Assembly (NCBI RefSeq): GCF_030682515.1
Contig: NZ_JAUXOD010000051.1
Location: 186,001-250,000, forward strand
Direction of reading: 5' to 3'
Origin: Hoeflea sp.
GTDB lineage: Bacteria > Pseudomonadota > Alphaproteobacteria > Rhizobiales > Rhizobiaceae
DNA: 64,000 nt
Made by a program: the position numbers and the translations under genes. The notes below the pieces were generated by a model, which saw nothing but the letters and a program-made list of their open reading frames with translations, was not told where the DNA came from and did no database searches. Shown here piece after piece: positions 1 to 9,545 of this stretch. Numbering within the stretch: the stretch's first letter is position 1; every line of letters begins with the position of its first letter.

Positions 1-1466
1 CGGCAGATCATCGGCAGGAGCCAGCGCGGCTCGGCCGATTGCTTGCGGCCGAGCGACAGCGAGAACCAGACGGCGCCCTTGATCGCCACATGTTCGCGCG
101 GCGCGCGCTCGACATAGGTTCCGCCGGCGGCGGCGCCGGGTGCGGAGACCGGGCCGTCGTCGATCAGCTCCTCGGGCGAGGAGCGACCGGCCCGGTGCAG
201 ACGAACGAGCGCTGCGGCCACCTTGTCCGCCCCGTGCCGCTCCAGGAGAGCGGCGACCATGGCGGCCTCGTCCTCGGCAACATCGGCCACGAAGGAGGCG
301 TCGGCCATCAGGCGTTCATCGTCGCGGGCGAGAATTTCATCCGACGAGGGCGGACGCGCCCAGTTGGCGGCGATGCGGGCGTCGGCCAGCAGCCGCTCGG
401 TGCGGCGGCGGGCATTGTAGGGCACAATCAGGGCCGAGACGCCCTTGCGCCCGGCGCGGCCGGTGCGGCCCGACCGGTGCAGCAGGCTTTCGGGGTTCTT
501 CGGCAGATCGGCGTGAATGACGAGCTCGAGATCGGGCAGGTCAAGCCCGCGGGCGGCCACGTCGGTGGCGACGCAGACCTTGGCGCGGCCATCGCGCAGG
601 GCCTGCAGCGCGTGCGTGCGCTCGTTCTGGCTCAGTTCGCCCGACAACGCCACGACCGAAAAGCCGCGGTTGGAGAAGCGCGCGGTGAGATGGTTGACGG
701 TGGCACGGGTGCCGCAGAACACGATGGCGTTCTTGGCGTCATAATAGCGCAGCACGTTGATGACGGCGTTCTCGCGATCATTGGGCGCGACCGACAGGGC
801 GCGGTACTCGATGTCGAGATGCTGCTTCTGGTCACCCGCCGTGGTGACGCGGACGGCCTTGTTCTGATAACGCTTGGCGAGATTGGCGATGCCCGCGGGC
901 ACGGTCGCCGAGAACATCAGGGTGCGGCGCTGGTCGGGCGCTGCATCCAGGATGAACTGCAGATCGTCGCGGAAGCCCAGATCGAGCATCTCGTCGGCTT
1001 CGTCGAGCACCACGGCACGGATGGCCGAGAGATCCAGCGAGCCGCGCTCGATGTGATCGCGCAGCCGGCCGGGCGTGCCGACCACGATATGGGCGCCGCG
1101 CTCGAGCGTGCGCCGCTCGGTCATCATGTTCATGCCGCCCACGCAGGTGGCAATGCGCGCGCCGGCCTCGTCGTAGAGCCAGGCCAGCTCGCGCTCGACC
1201 TGCATGGCGAGTTCGCGCGTCGGCGCGATGGCGATGGCGAGCGGCGCCGCGGCGCGCGGCAGAGTTTCTTCCTCGCCCATCAGCGTCGGCGCCAGCGATA
1301 TGCCAAAGGCCACCGTCTTGCCCGAACCGGTCTGGGCGGAGACCAGAAGGTCGGCATCGCGCAGTTCGGGCGCAAGCACGGCCTCCTGCACCGGAGTGAG
1401 CGTTTCATAGCCGCGTTTTGCCAGAGCCCGGGCTATCGCCGGCTGGATGGTCGCAAGGTCTGTCAT
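1..1466 (-). CDS. DEAD/DEAH-box ATP-dependent RNA helicase (C-terminus outside the window)
   Basis: Minus-strand translation from ATG at 1466: MTDLATIQPAIARALAKRGYETLTPVQEAVL..., SAQTGSGKT (Walker A), LDEADEML (DEAD), HRSGRTGRAG. Open at the window edge, so absent from the ORF track. Confidence 0.93.
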   Translation of the reverse strand, partial: MTDLATIQPAIARALAKRGYETLTPVQEAVLAPELRDADLLVSAQTGSGKTVAFGISLAPTLMGEEETLPRAAAPLAIAIAPTRELAMQVERELAWLYDEAGARIATCVGGMNMMTERRTLERGAHIVVGTPGRLRDHIERGSLDLSAIRAVVLDEADEMLDLGFRDDLQFILDAAPDQRRTLMFSATVPAGIANLAKRYQNKAVRVTTAGDQKQHLDIEYRALSVAPNDRENAVINVLRYYDAKNAIVFCGTRATVNHLTARFSNRGFSVVALSGELSQNERTHALQALRDGRAKVCVATDVAARGLDLPDLELVIHADLPKNPESLLHRSGRTGRAGRKGVSALIVPYNARRRTERLLADARIAANWARPPSSDEILARDDERLMADASFVADVAEDEAAMVAALLERHGADKVAAALVRLHRAGRSSPEELIDDGPVSAPGAAAGGTYVERAPREHVAIKGAVWFSLSLGRKQSAEPRWLLPMIC

Positions 1467-1585
1467 GTCGGATCTTTCGGACTTCGTGTTTGAGCCCGCT
1501 CAAGCGGGCGCAATGTGCGGGCGCCATGCGCGGGGGATGTCCGGCCACGGCTTTGGGGCTTCATAAAGCACATTTAAGCAATATG

Positions 1586-1620
1586 AAACGGGGCCGGGCA
1601 AGAAAGTTGCCCGGCAGCCC
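1586..1620 (-). terminator. Hairpin downstream of the MFS gene
   Basis: CCGGGCAA-GAAAG-TTGCCCGG (1594-1614), flanked by GGGG/CCCC; short T stretch on the minus strand. Confidence 0.5.
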
Positions 1621-1643
1621 CGCGTCAAGGCGCTGCCGGCAGC

Positions 1644-3122
1644 CTATCCGGCCGGATCCGCCCCAATCGGCGGCTGGAGGAAGAACACCGCCAGCGCCGT
1701 CAGGCCAAAGGCGAACACCGCATAATACACGGCCGCATCCAGCGCCGCGATGTAGGCCGCCTTGTCGGCAACCGCGCCGTTTGCCGGCATCAGGCGGCTG
1801 AAAAACAGATGTCCCATGATGGCCACGCCCATGGCGCCGCCCACCTGCTGGAAGGACTGCACGCCGCCCGAGGCCGATCCCGCGTCGCGATCGGGCACCT
1901 TGGCGAGCGCCAGCTGAAACAGCGGCGAGACGGCCGCGCCAAGCCCGAGGCCGGCGATCAGCAGGGGCGGCAGGAACAGCATCGTGTCCAGCGCGTCGCC
2001 CAGCCCCCCGACCAGCGCCTGCAGCCACAGCATGGCGCCCGACAGCATGAGCGAGCCGATGAAGATGCGTTCGCGCTGCCGCCTCTGGCCGAGTTTTCCC
2101 GACAGCATCGAGGATAGGAACACGCCGAGCGAAAACGGCACTGTCGTCAGCCCCGATTGCAAGGGCGTCAAGCCGTAGCCGCTCTGCAGGAACACCGCGA
2201 GCACCAGGAAGAAGCCGGGAACGGCGGAGAAGAACAGGCTGGTGACGAATGTTCCGCCCATGAAGCTGACATTGGTCATCAGACCGACCGGCAGCAGTTG
2301 CGGCGCGCCGGCTGCGGCCTGGCGGAACTGCCAGCGGGTGAACAGCCAGGCCGCCGGAGCCGCCGCGATCATCATCGCGAAGGTCCAGACGGGCCAGCCG
2401 AGTTCGCGGCCCTCGATCAGCGGGAACACCACCAGCAGCAGGGCGAGTGCTGCGAGCGCGATGCCGCCGGTGTCGATGCCCACGTCGCGGTTGCCGTCCA
2501 TGACGGGAATGAACCGGAGGCCGGCGACAATGGCGAACAGGCCCACGGGAATATTGACCAGGAAGATCGGCCGCCAGGTCAGCCCCATCAGGTCGGCATC
2601 GATCAGAAGACCGCCGATCAGCGGCCCTGACACGGCGGCCAGGCCCGCCGTCACGCCGAACAGGGCGAAGGCCGCTGCCCGCTCCCTGGGCGGGAAAATC
2701 ACCTGGGCGATGGCCAGCGTCTGCGGCGTCATCATCGCCCCGCCGACGCCCTGCAGCACCCGAGCGGCAATCAGCGTGTTGATGTCCGGCGCCAGGCCGC
2801 ACAGGGTGGAGGCCAGCGTGAAGGCGCCGACGCCCACGAGAAAGATCCTGCGGCGGCCCAACATGTCGCCCAGGCGGCCGAACGGCAGCAGGCCGATGGC
2901 GAAGGCCATGATATAGGCCGCGACCACCCACTCGATCTGGGCGCTGGTGGCGCCCAGGCCCGATTGCAGGCTGGGCAGGGCCACATTGACGATGGTCACG
3001 TCGATCAGGTTCATGAAGCCCGCGATCAGCAGCACCGCCATGGCGATCCAGCGGCGATCATGGTGCTCGTGACGCCCGTCATGCCCATCATGGCCGTCAG
3101 CGGTCTTTGATTCCAGGGTCAT
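1644..3122 (-). CDS. MFS drug-efflux transporter, DHA2 (EmrB/QacA) family
   Basis: 492 aa, multiple hydrophobic segments, LDVTIVNVALPS-like motif (LIDVTIVNVALPSLQ), GRLGDMLGRRR. Confidence 0.9.
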   Translation of the reverse strand: MTLESKTADGHDGHDGRHEHHDRRWIAMAVLLIAGFMNLIDVTIVNVALPSLQSGLGATSAQIEWVVAAYIMAFAIGLLPFGRLGDMLGRRRIFLVGVGAFTLASTLCGLAPDINTLIAARVLQGVGGAMMTPQTLAIAQVIFPPRERAAAFALFGVTAGLAAVSGPLIGGLLIDADLMGLTWRPIFLVNIPVGLFAIVAGLRFIPVMDGNRDVGIDTGGIALAALALLLVVFPLIEGRELGWPVWTFAMMIAAAPAAWLFTRWQFRQAAAGAPQLLPVGLMTNVSFMGGTFVTSLFFSAVPGFFLVLAVFLQSGYGLTPLQSGLTTVPFSLGVFLSSMLSGKLGQRRQRERIFIGSLMLSGAMLWLQALVGGLGDALDTMLFLPPLLIAGLGLGAAVSPLFQLALAKVPDRDAGSASGGVQSFQQVGGAMGVAIMGHLFFSRLMPANGAVADKAAYIAALDAAVYYAVFAFGLTALAVFFLQPPIGADPAG

Positions 3123-3297
3123 GCGCGGCTTGGCTCCAAATCAGGCTCACGAAGAGCTAAGGCCTCCTCCGACGCACGGCAAGCTCCGAATGAAAGTCGC
3201 CTGGAGCATCCGCGAGTCGGAACCGCCCGTCGCGCCCAGGTGATGGAAACCCCGACACGAGACCTTCGCCGAGACCCACAGCCGGCGCTGCCCGGAG

Positions 3298-3322
3298 GGA
3301 ACCAAGGCGACACTGCGGCGTT
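3298..3322 (+). promoter_or_regulatory. Candidate EcfG/RpoE2-type promoter, GGAAC-N16-CGTT
   Basis: GGAAC at 3298-3302, exactly 16 nt, then CGTT at 3319-3322, in the intergenic region 5' of the CDS starting at 3331. Confidence 0.55.
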
Positions 3323-3330
3323 GATGCGGC

Positions 3331-3636
3331 ATGAAAAAGATCATCATCATCACCGCTTCTGTCCTCGCTTTGGGCGCGGCCTCTATCGCCGCCGGCGCGG
3401 ACGGTGCAACCCCGCTTCCCGCAACCGCGGACATCGCGCTCAACTCCCTTGCGCCGCAGGCCTCGGCGGCAACCACAGTGTCCAGCAGAAGCTCCGGACC
3501 TGTCGGGGGCTCCATGATCGAGCGGGACATCAGGCTGGTGACCACCGGCATCGCCCCGGTCAAGTCCTGTGACGCGGCCAACTGGCCCTACTATCCGGCG
3601 GATTGCCTGAAAAGGATCGAGAGTGCGGGCCTCTAA
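3331..3636 (+). CDS. Small secreted hypothetical protein with two C-terminal Cys
   Basis: 101 aa; MKKIIIITASVLALGAASIAAGADG signal peptide; C-terminal CDAANWPYYPADCLKR. Confidence 0.75.
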   Translation: MKKIIIITASVLALGAASIAAGADGATPLPATADIALNSLAPQASAATTVSSRSSGPVGGSMIERDIRLVTTGIAPVKSCDAANWPYYPADCLKRIESAGL

Positions 3637-3764
3637 CCGACTCCTGGCCGCTGATCGGGCTGCGCGGAACCGAAGCCGGGCGAGCCCTGGTGCAGCGCCT
3701 CTCAGATACCCGACCAGACTCTGATCCCTGTTGTCAGCCGCGTCGAATGCTGCTTGTTTGCGCC

Positions 3765-4673
3765 ATGGCCTTCACGATCCGCCAGTTGCAGTATTTCGTC
3801 GCCGTCGCCGCCCAGGGCACTGTCTCGGGGGCGGCGCAGAACCTTTCGATTTCCCAGTCGGCGGTGACCGAGGCGATCAAGGAACTTGAGGGCGACCTTG
3901 GCGTCGAACTGTTCGAGCGGCACTCGCGCGGGCTGGCGATCACCCACAAGGGCCACCAGTTCCTGCGCCACGCCACCAAGATCCTGTCCGACGTCTCCGA
4001 CGCCCGACGCACCTTCTCGGGCGACAAGGAAACCCTCACGGGCACGCTCAACCTGGGCGTGACCTCGCTGGTGGCGGGCTACGTGCTGTCGGACCTGCTG
4101 GCGCGCTACCGCCGCGCCTTCCCCAGCGTCACCGTGTCGGCGATCGAGGACAATGGCGATTATCTCGAACATCTGCTGATCGGCGGCGAACTCGATGTCG
4201 CCGTGATCGTGATCTCGAATTTGCGCAACCGCATGGCGCTGCAGACAGAGATCCTGGAGGTCTCGCCCTACCGGCTGTGGCTGCCGCTCGGCCATCGGCT
4301 GGCATCGGCCGAAAGCATCACCGTTGCCGATGTGGCTGAGGAGCCGGTGATCATGCTGACCATCGACGAGATCGAGGAAAGCACGGCGAAACTCCTGAGC
4401 GCCATCGGGTCGCGGCCGAAGATCGCCTTCAGGACCCGGTCGGTGGAAGCGGTGCGCAGCCTGGTCGCCACCGGCGCCGGGGTGGCGCTGCTGCCGGACC
4501 TTGTCTATCGGCCATGGTCGCTGGAAGGCGACCGAATCGAAAGCCGCGATGTGTCGGGGAGCCTGCCCATGGTCCAGGTGGGCGTTGCCTGGCGGCGCGG
4601 CAGCGAGCTCACGCAAGCTGCGCGCGATTTCATCGGCCTCTCGCAGGCGCAAAGAGCCATCCGCCAGCGCTGA
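3765..4673 (+). CDS. LysR-family transcriptional regulator
   Basis: MAFTIRQLQYFVAVAAQGTVSGAAQNLSISQSAVTEAIKELEGDLGVELFERHSRG wHTH, followed by a substrate-binding domain. Confidence 0.92.
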   Translation: MAFTIRQLQYFVAVAAQGTVSGAAQNLSISQSAVTEAIKELEGDLGVELFERHSRGLAITHKGHQFLRHATKILSDVSDARRTFSGDKETLTGTLNLGVTSLVAGYVLSDLLARYRRAFPSVTVSAIEDNGDYLEHLLIGGELDVAVIVISNLRNRMALQTEILEVSPYRLWLPLGHRLASAESITVADVAEEPVIMLTIDEIEESTAKLLSAIGSRPKIAFRTRSVEAVRSLVATGAGVALLPDLVYRPWSLEGDRIESRDVSGSLPMVQVGVAWRRGSELTQAARDFIGLSQAQRAIRQR

Positions 4674-4797
4674 GTTTTTCCGCAGCCGGTGTCTTGTGCT
4701 GTCATATAAATCGGATATTCTTGATATATTGATGTGATAATGGGCGTCGGCCAGCCGGCGATGCCATGACGCGACATTGAGGACAAGCGAGACAATC

Positions 4798-5313
4798 ATG
4801 ACCGACAAGATCTACAACGTGCTGTTTCTGTGCACCGGCAACTCCGCCCGCTCCATCCTCGCGGAAGCCATCATGAACCGGGCTGGACAAGGACGCTTCA
4901 AGGCCTTTTCGGCCGGTTCCCAGCCAAAGGGGGAAGTCCACCCCTACACGCTCGACCTGCTGCGGCAGACCAATTTCGACACCGGCTTCGCCCGCTCGAA
5001 GGACTGGGATGAGTTCGCAAGGCCGGGGGCGCCGGAGCTGGATTTCGTGTTCACCGTCTGCGACAACGCGGCCAATGAAAGCTGCCCGGTCTGGCCGGGG
5101 CAGCCGATGACCGCCCATTGGGGCGTGCCCGACCCGGCTGCCGCCGAGGGAACGGAAGCCGAAAAGCACCTTGCATTTGCAGAGGCTTACAGGATGCTCA
5201 CTTCCAGGATCTCGATCTTTGTCAGCCTGCCGCTCGCGAGCATCGACCGGCTTTCCCTGCAGAAACGGCTCGATGCGATCGGCCAGTCGTCCGACATGGA
5301 CGGCGCGGCCTGA
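4798..5313 (+). CDS. arsC: Arsenate reductase / low-molecular-weight phosphatase (ArsC, thioredoxin type)
   Basis: FLCTGNSARSILAEAIMN contains CX5R; TVCDNAANESCPVWPG. Confidence 0.88.
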   Translation: MTDKIYNVLFLCTGNSARSILAEAIMNRAGQGRFKAFSAGSQPKGEVHPYTLDLLRQTNFDTGFARSKDWDEFARPGAPELDFVFTVCDNAANESCPVWPGQPMTAHWGVPDPAAAEGTEAEKHLAFAEAYRMLTSRISIFVSLPLASIDRLSLQKRLDAIGQSSDMDGAA

Positions 5314-5353
5314 CCGCCACGCCGCCGGGAAAGCTGGGCGTCGATTCACTTGG

Positions 5354-5416
5354 TATCGGTTTTTCCGATAATGCCAATCTGATAAAAGTATTTGTGGTCT
5401 CAAGGTGATCGTATCA
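5354..5416. promoter_or_regulatory. Two palindromes upstream of the putrescine-type binding-protein gene
   Basis: TATCGG-TTTTT-CCGATA (5354-5370; its core TCGGTTTTTCCGA fits the LysR T-N11-A rule) and GTGAT-CGT-ATCAC (5404-5416). Confidence 0.4.
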
Positions 5417-5475
5417 CTCTTGGTCTCCGACGCTGGCCGCCATCTCGGCGGCCGCATCCAGGGGAGCTCAAGCAG

Positions 5476-6642
5476 ATGAAAAAAGTCTTGAATACATGTA
5501 CGGCGATGGCATTGGCGCTTTCGGTCATGGCGCCGGGAATGGCGTCAGCCGAAATGATCACGGAAGTCGGTCCCGGCGAAGGCCAGGTCAATATTGTCGC
5601 CTGGCCGGGCTACATAGAGCGCGGCGAGACCGTGAAGGAATTCGACTGGGTGACCAAGTTCGAGGAGTCCTCGGGCTGCAAGGTCAACGTCAAGACCGCC
5701 AACACATCCGACGAGATGGTGGCGCTGATGAACGAAGGCGGGTTCGACCTGGTCACCGCTTCGGGCGACGCCTCACTCCGGCTGATCGCCGGCAAGCGCG
5801 TGCAGCCGGTCAATGTCGACCTGGTTCCGAGCTGGCCTGAGGTGGACGACCGCCTGAAGAACGCTCCCTGGCACACGGTCGACGGCGTGCATTACGGGAT
5901 TCCCTACATGTGGGGCCCGAACGTACTGATGTACAACACCGAAACCTTCAAGGACGCTGCGCCAACATCGTGGAACGTCGTGTTCGAGGAAATGGATCTG
6001 CCGGACGGCAAGACCAACAAGGGCCGCGTGCAGGCCTATGATGGACCGATCCACATCGCCGACGCCGCGCTCTATCTGATGACGCACAAGCCCGAGCTCG
6101 GCATCAAGAGCCCCTATGAACTCAATGAAGCCCAGTACAAGGAAGCGCTCGATCTGCTGCGCGTGCAGCGGACTCTGGTCGGCCGCTACTGGCACGACGC
6201 CTTCATCCAGATCGACGACTTCAAGAACGAAGGCGTTGTAGCGTCTGGAACCTGGCCGTTCCAGGTCAATCTGCTCAAGGGCGACAACCAGCCTGTGGCC
6301 TCGGTGTTTCCGGAAGAAGGCGTGACAGGCTGGGCCGACACCACCATGATGCATGTCGATGCGGCCAATCCGAACTGCTCCTACATGTGGATGGAACACA
6401 CGCTGTCATCCAACCTGCCGAGCGACCTCGGCGTCTGGTTCGGCGCCAATCCGCCGGTCCCCGCCGCCTGCACGGACGGACGCGGCATGATGACAGCGGA
6501 AACCTGCACCAACAACGGCTTCGACAATTTCGAGAAGGTCCGCTTTTGGACCACGCCCGTGACCCAGTGCGAAAGCCAGGGTGAGTGCGTGCCCTACTAT
6601 CGCTGGGTCTCGGACTATATCGGCGTCATCGGCGGACGTTGA
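5476..6642 (+). CDS. ABC transporter substrate-binding protein, spermidine/putrescine type (PotD/YdcS-like)
   Basis: Signal peptide MKKVLNTCTAMALALSVMAPGMASA; NIVAWPGYIERGETVKEFDWVTKFEESSGCKVNVK; upstream of PotABC-type genes. Confidence 0.88.
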   Translation: MKKVLNTCTAMALALSVMAPGMASAEMITEVGPGEGQVNIVAWPGYIERGETVKEFDWVTKFEESSGCKVNVKTANTSDEMVALMNEGGFDLVTASGDASLRLIAGKRVQPVNVDLVPSWPEVDDRLKNAPWHTVDGVHYGIPYMWGPNVLMYNTETFKDAAPTSWNVVFEEMDLPDGKTNKGRVQAYDGPIHIADAALYLMTHKPELGIKSPYELNEAQYKEALDLLRVQRTLVGRYWHDAFIQIDDFKNEGVVASGTWPFQVNLLKGDNQPVASVFPEEGVTGWADTTMMHVDAANPNCSYMWMEHTLSSNLPSDLGVWFGANPPVPAACTDGRGMMTAETCTNNGFDNFEKVRFWTTPVTQCESQGECVPYYRWVSDYIGVIGGR

Positions 6643-6668
6643 TCCGGACGATCGGCCTCACCGAGCCA

Positions 6669-6696
6669 CCTCCCTCCCCGCGTCCGGGGAGGGAGG
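6669..6696 (+). other. Intercistronic hairpin between binding protein and ATPase genes
   Basis: Perfect 12-bp inverted repeat CCTCCCTCCCCG-CGTC-CGGGGAGGGAGG. Confidence 0.7.
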
Positions 6697-6780
6697 CCTC
6701 GCGCCACCCTGCTATGATGATCTTTGCTCCCTTGGACCGGTGCCTGTAACAGGGCGCTTCTGGACTGATCTGGATTTCCC

Positions 6781-7770
6781 ATGCCGCACGCCGTCACATT
6801 CCAAAAAGTTTCCCGACATTTCGGGAACGTCCGTGCCGTCGACGCGGTCGACCTCGAAGTCGAGGTGGGCGAATTCTTCGCCATGCTCGGACCGTCCGGA
6901 TCGGGCAAGACCACCTGCCTCCGGCTGATCGCCGGCTTCGAGCAGCCAACCGCGGGACATATCGAGATTTTCGGGGAGACTGCGGAAGGCGTGCCGCCCT
7001 ACCGGCGCAACGTCAACACGGTGTTCCAGGACTACGCTCTGTTTCCGCATCTCAATGTGGCGGACAATGTGGCCTACGGGCAGATGATCCGCGGCGTGGC
7101 CAAGGCCGAGCGCCTGCGGGACGCCGAGGCCGCGCTCGAGATGGTTAAGCTGCCGGGCTACGGATCGCGCAAGCCCGGACAGCTTTCGGGCGGCCAGCGG
7201 CAGCGCGTGGCGCTGGCCCGCGCGCTCGTCAACAAACCCAAGGTGCTGCTGCTCGACGAACCGCTCGGCGCTCTCGACCTCAAGCTGCGCGAGCAGATGC
7301 AGGAAGAACTCAAGGCGCTGCAACGGGCGCTCGGCATCACCTTTGTCTTCGTCACCCATGACCAGGGCGAGGCCCTGTCGATGGCCGACCGGATCGCGGT
7401 GTTCGATCACGGCAAAATCATGCAGACCGGCACGCCCGAGGAGATCTACCGCCGTCCGAAGACCCGTTTCGTGGCGGATTTCGTCGGCTCCTCCAACGTT
7501 CTCTCCCCGGACTTAACCCGGCGGCTGGGCGGGCCGGCCGAATGGGCGAGCCTCCGTCCCGAGGATATCCGTCTTGGCGGCGAAGCCCGGCACGAAGCCC
7601 AGGTCACGAGCCTTAGCTTCCTTGGCAGCGCCACACGCGTCACGCTGGATCTGGCCGGTGAGAAGCTCACCGTGCTTTTGCCGGCAGGAACCGACGTGCC
7701 TGCGCAGGGAGCAAGCGTCCGCTTCTCCTGGGACCCGTCGGCGCTGCACCTGATGGGACCCCAGGCATGA
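6781..7770 (+). CDS. ABC transporter ATP-binding protein (PotA/YdcT-like)
   Basis: GPSGSGKTT Walker A, LSGGQRQRVALARAL signature, LLLDEPLGALD. Confidence 0.93.
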   Translation: MPHAVTFQKVSRHFGNVRAVDAVDLEVEVGEFFAMLGPSGSGKTTCLRLIAGFEQPTAGHIEIFGETAEGVPPYRRNVNTVFQDYALFPHLNVADNVAYGQMIRGVAKAERLRDAEAALEMVKLPGYGSRKPGQLSGGQRQRVALARALVNKPKVLLLDEPLGALDLKLREQMQEELKALQRALGITFVFVTHDQGEALSMADRIAVFDHGKIMQTGTPEEIYRRPKTRFVADFVGSSNVLSPDLTRRLGGPAEWASLRPEDIRLGGEARHEAQVTSLSFLGSATRVTLDLAGEKLTVLLPAGTDVPAQGASVRFSWDPSALHLMGPQA

Positions 7771-8723
7771 GCACGGCAACGATCCGGGCCGGCGCCATCC
7801 TGCCCGGACGAGGCGGCGTGGGCGGCGCGCTGTCGGATGCGTTCTGGCGCAACCCGAAGCTCCTGCTGTTCGTGATGCTGACGCCGCCGCTGCTGTGGCT
7901 CGGCATCATCTATCTCGGCAGCCTGTTCGCGCTGCTGCTCCAGAGCTTCTTTTCGATCGACGAATTTTCGGGACTGGTCAATCGCGAGTTTACGCTGAAG
8001 ACCTATGGCGAGCTGCTGCGCCCCTCCAATCTCGACATCATCGTGCGCACCGTCACCATGGCAGGCCTGGTGACCATAGCCTCGGCGATCATCGCCTTTC
8101 CGATCGCCTATTTCGCGGCGCGCTATGCAAAAGGCCGATGGAAGGCGGTGTTCTACCTCGGCGTGATGCTGCCGCTGTGGTCGAGCTATCTGGTCAAGGT
8201 CTATGCGTGGAAACTGATCCTGGCCAAGGAAGGCATCCTCAACTGGGTGTTTGACAAGCTGCACCTGACCTTCCTGATCGACGGCTGGCTCGCCTTGCCG
8301 GTGGTTGGCGGCAACTCGTTGTCGGTGAGCCTCACGGGCACGTTCCTCGTCTTCGTCTATGTCTGGCTGCCGTTCATGATTCTGCCAATGCAGGCAGCGC
8401 TCGAACGGGTTCCAGGCAATCTGCTGGAAGCCTCCTCCGACCTTGGCGCTTCGCCACGTCAGACATTCACCCATGTGTTGCTGCCCCTGGCGCTGCCGGG
8501 CGTCATCGCAGGTTCGATCTTCACCTTCTCGCTGACCCTTGGCGACTACATCATCCCGCAGATCATCGGCACGTCGCACCGTTTCATCGGCATGGCGGTC
8601 TATGCCCATCAGGGAACGGCAGGCAACATTCCACTCGCAGCCGCCTTCACCGTGGTGCCGGTTGTGATCATGGGGATTTACCTCTGGCTTGCCAAACGCG
8701 CGGGAGCCTTCAATGCACTCTGA
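7767..8723 (+). CDS. ABC transporter permease (PotB/YdcU-like)
   Basis: Binding-protein-dependent permease motif [29 protein letters not shown]; 4-nt overlap with the ATPase gene. Confidence 0.92.
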   Translation: MSTATIRAGAILPGRGGVGGALSDAFWRNPKLLLFVMLTPPLLWLGIIYLGSLFALLLQSFFSIDEFSGLVNREFTLKTYGELLRPSNLDIIVRTVTMAGLVTIASAIIAFPIAYFAARYAKGRWKAVFYLGVMLPLWSSYLVKVYAWKLILAKEGILNWVFDKLHLTFLIDGWLALPVVGGNSLSVSLTGTFLVFVYVWLPFMILPMQAALERVPGNLLEASSDLGASPRQTFTHVLLPLALPGVIAGSIFTFSLTLGDYIIPQIIGTSHRFIGMAVYAHQGTAGNIPLAAAFTVVPVVIMGIYLWLAKRAGAFNAL

Positions 8724-9528
8724 CCGTCAAAGCCGCACCCCGATGGGCTTGAAGATCGCAGCAGGTTTGGGCCTGGCCTTCCTGCATCTGCCCATACTGC
8801 TGATTTTCCTCTATGCGTTTACCACCGAGGACAAGAGCTACCAGTTCCCGCCGCCGGGCCTGACGCTCAAATGGTTCGCTGTGACCTGGAACCGGCCGGA
8901 TGTCTGGGAAGCGCTGGGGCTGTCGGTCCGCGTCGCCTCGATCTCGACCGTGGTGGCCCTGGTGCTCGGCACCCTGTGCGCGGCGGCAATTTCGCAGACC
9001 CGGTTTTTCGGCCGCGAAACGATCTCGCTCTTGGTGATCCTGCCGATCGCCCTGCCCGGCATCATCACCGGCATATCGCTGCGCTCCGCCTTCAATCTCG
9101 CCGAGATCCCGTTTTCGTTCTGGACCATCGTGCTCGGTCACGCGACCTTCTGCGTGGTCGTGGTCTACAACAACGCCGTGGCCCGGTTCCGTCGGATGTC
9201 CGGATCGCTGATCGAAGCCTCGATGGATCTCGGCGCCGACGGGTTCCAGACGTTCAGATATGTGATCCTGCCCAATATCGGCACGGCGCTGCTGGCCGGC
9301 GGCATGCTCGCCTTCGCGCTGTCGTTCGACGAAGTCATCGTCACCACCTTCACCGCCGGCCAGCAGTCTACGCTGCCCATCTGGATGCTTCAGGAACTGG
9401 TCAGGCCGCGCCAGCGCCCGGTCACCAACGTGGTGGCGATGGTGGTGGTGCTGGTCACCTTCCTGCCCATTCTTGCCGCCTATTACCTCACCCGGGACGG
9501 AGATCAGATTTCCGGACAGGGCAAATAA
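8713..9528 (+). CDS. ABC transporter permease (PotC/YdcV-like)
   Basis: [32 protein letters not shown] motif; overlaps the preceding CDS by 11 nt. Confidence 0.92.
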   Translation: MHSDRQSRTPMGLKIAAGLGLAFLHLPILLIFLYAFTTEDKSYQFPPPGLTLKWFAVTWNRPDVWEALGLSVRVASISTVVALVLGTLCAAAISQTRFFGRETISLLVILPIALPGIITGISLRSAFNLAEIPFSFWTIVLGHATFCVVVVYNNAVARFRRMSGSLIEASMDLGADGFQTFRYVILPNIGTALLAGGMLAFALSFDEVIVTTFTAGQQSTLPIWMLQELVRPRQRPVTNVVAMVVVLVTFLPILAAYYLTRDGDQISGQGK

Positions 9529-9545
9529 CTTACGGGAGAAACACC

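Noticed and set aside
39-1493. 484-aa plus-strand ORF
   Set aside because: Antisense to a clear DEAD-box helicase; a GC-rich shadow frame with no recognisable domains.
1561-2931. 456-aa minus-strand ORF overlapping the MFS gene
   Set aside because: Alternative frame on the same strand; the 1644-3122 frame has a complete MFS sequence.
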